A DNA stretch of 5,104 nucleotides from an uncultured Porphyromonadaceae bacterium. Lineage in GTDB: Bacteria > Bacteroidota > Bacteroidia > Bacteroidales > Muribaculaceae. Below, in pieces: positions 4,328 to 5,104 of this stretch. How positions within the stretch are numbered: the stretch's first letter is position 1; each line of letters starts with the position of its first letter. Below the pieces are notes generated by a model. The model ran no database searches. It saw nothing but the letters and a program-made list of their open reading frames with translations, and was not told the DNA's origin. The stretch is taken from NCBI GenBank assembly GCA_905193485.1, contig CAJJOX010000163.1:1-5104 (forward strand), written 5' to 3'. The position numbers and the translations under genes were made by a program.

Positions 4328-5104
4328 ATGAGTGCGATGATTAAAAATCTGGTGATAGTCGAATCGCCTGCCAAGGCTAAGACAATAGAGAAATTTCTCG
4401 GCAAAGACTATAAGGTGATGTCAAGCTACGGTCACATCCGCGACCTGCGCAAAAAAGATTTCGGCGTCGACATGGATCGCTCGTTCGAACCTGAATACGA
4501 AGTGCCGGCCGACAAGCAGAAACTTGTCAAAGAGCTTAAAGAAGCCGCTTCCAAATCCGGGATGGTCTGGCTCGCATCCGATGAGGACCGCGAAGGGGAG
4601 GCTATAGCATGGCATCTTTATGAAGTGCTCGGTCTGAAGCCCGACAACACACGCCGTATCGTTTTTCACGAAATCACCAAAGACGCCATCATCAACGCCA
4701 TCGAAAATCCACGTAGCATCGACATAAATCTTGTCGACGCCCAGCAGGCCCGGCGGGTGCTTGACCGCATTGTGGGATTTGAACTATCTCCCGTGCTTTG
4801 GAAGAAAATCAAGCCCGCACTCTCGGCCGGACGCGTCCAGTCGGTGGCTGTAAGGCTCATCGTGGAGCGTGAAAACGAAATCAAGCGCTTCGTGTCCGAG
4901 CCGTATTTCCGCCTCACCGCACAGTTTGTCGACTCCGAATCGCGCAAGATCCGTGCCGAGCTTACACACCGTATGCCTGATGCCGGATCGGCCGAACGCT
5001 TCCTTGAGGATTGCCGCGACGCCTCTTTCACCGTCACCGACGTCAACGTGCGCCCGATAAAGAAATCGCCGGCGCCTCCGTTCACGACCTCCACGCTGCA
5101 GCAG
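4328..5104 (+). CDS. topA: DNA topoisomerase I (type IA), N-terminal part, runs off right edge
   Basis: The first 259 codons of the type IA topoisomerase that relaxes negative supercoils by cutting and rejoining one DNA strand. The TOPRIM domain is complete: NLVIVESPAKAKTIEKFL (residues 7-24) contains the catalytic glutamate E12, and LASDEDREGEAIAWH (82-96) gives the magnesium triad D85, D87 and E89. RIVFHEITKDAI (110-121), DAQQARRVLDRIVGFELSP (137-155) and LSAGRVQSVAVRLIVERE (165-182) follow, all strongly conserved. The window stops at PFTTSTLQQ, just before the segment that would carry the active-site tyrosine, so that residue and the C-terminal zinc-finger or tail region cannot be judged. 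The start could be ATG 4328 (MSAMIKN) or ATG 4337 (MIKN); both are compatible with the family. No defect is seen in the visible part. Confidence 0.96.
   Translation, partial: MSAMIKNLVIVESPAKAKTIEKFLGKDYKVMSSYGHIRDLRKKDFGVDMDRSFEPEYEVPADKQKLVKELKEAASKSGMVWLASDEDREGEAIAWHLYEVLGLKPDNTRRIVFHEITKDAIINAIENPRSIDINLVDAQQARRVLDRIVGFELSPVLWKKIKPALSAGRVQSVAVRLIVERENEIKRFVSEPYFRLTAQFVDSESRKIRAELTHRMPDAGSAERFLEDCRDASFTVTDVNVRPIKKSPAPPFTTSTLQQ

Noticed and set aside
4666..5094. Minus-strand open frame of 142 codons inside topA
   Set aside because: It is a shadow of the strongly conserved topA coding sequence, and its Ser/Arg-rich translation has no recognisable domain.
1..5104. CRISPR arrays, tRNA/rRNA genes, insertion sequences, defence or novel multi-gene systems
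   Set aside because: I saw no regularly spaced repeats, no tRNA-like cloverleaf, no transposase motif and no unexplained gene cluster; nearly all sequence is covered by recognisable housekeeping families.

Overview
The window looks like chromosomal DNA of a Bacteroidales bacterium, most likely a gut lineage such as Muribaculaceae; that family-level guess is inference from protein style and moderately high GC. The sequence evidence for Bacteroidota is that five gene starts are preceded by an exact TAnnTTTG box (the Bacteroidota -7 element, read by the primary sigma factor of this phylum), while clear Shine-Dalgarno sequences are lacking. The proteins are also of Bacteroidales type: a long-form branched-chain aminotransferase, an ApbE lipoprotein and a short T7-lysozyme-type amidase.

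Layout from left to right. (1) Positions 1-244, minus strand: the 5' end of an exported protein that runs off the left edge, with a signal peptide that is complete only if a TTG start is used. (2) 245-491: a divergent intergenic region carrying a promoter for each side. (3) 492-2062, plus strand: ilvE and a small HD-domain phosphohydrolase joined by an ATGA stop/start overlap, with a strong stem-loop just inside the second gene. (4) 2046-3520, minus strand: a T7-lysozyme-type N-acetylmuramoyl-L-alanine amidase, overlapping the HD gene tail to tail by 17 bp, preceded by apbE (FAD:protein FMN transferase, a lipoprotein). (5) 3521-3602: a compact divergent promoter region shared by apbE and the next gene. 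(6) 3603-4163, plus strand: a DJ-1/PfpI-family protein whose nucleophilic cysteine position reads Phe inside an odd C-rich stretch. (7) 4164-4327: an intergenic region with two perfect inverted repeats and a promoter. (8) 4328-5104, plus strand: the N-terminal 259 codons of topA (DNA topoisomerase I), cut off by the right edge before the catalytic tyrosine.

This is mostly ordinary housekeeping sequence: amino-acid metabolism, flavoprotein maturation, stress-type DJ-1 and DNA topology. I do not see a new multi-gene system, defence island, CRISPR array, insertion sequence or RNA gene. The points most worth a second look are the damaged or diverged DJ-1 active site (sequencing error or real loss), the interlocked apbE/DJ-1 promoters, the hairpin at the ilvE/HD junction, the nearly leaderless amidase, and the off-edge exported protein with a TTG start.
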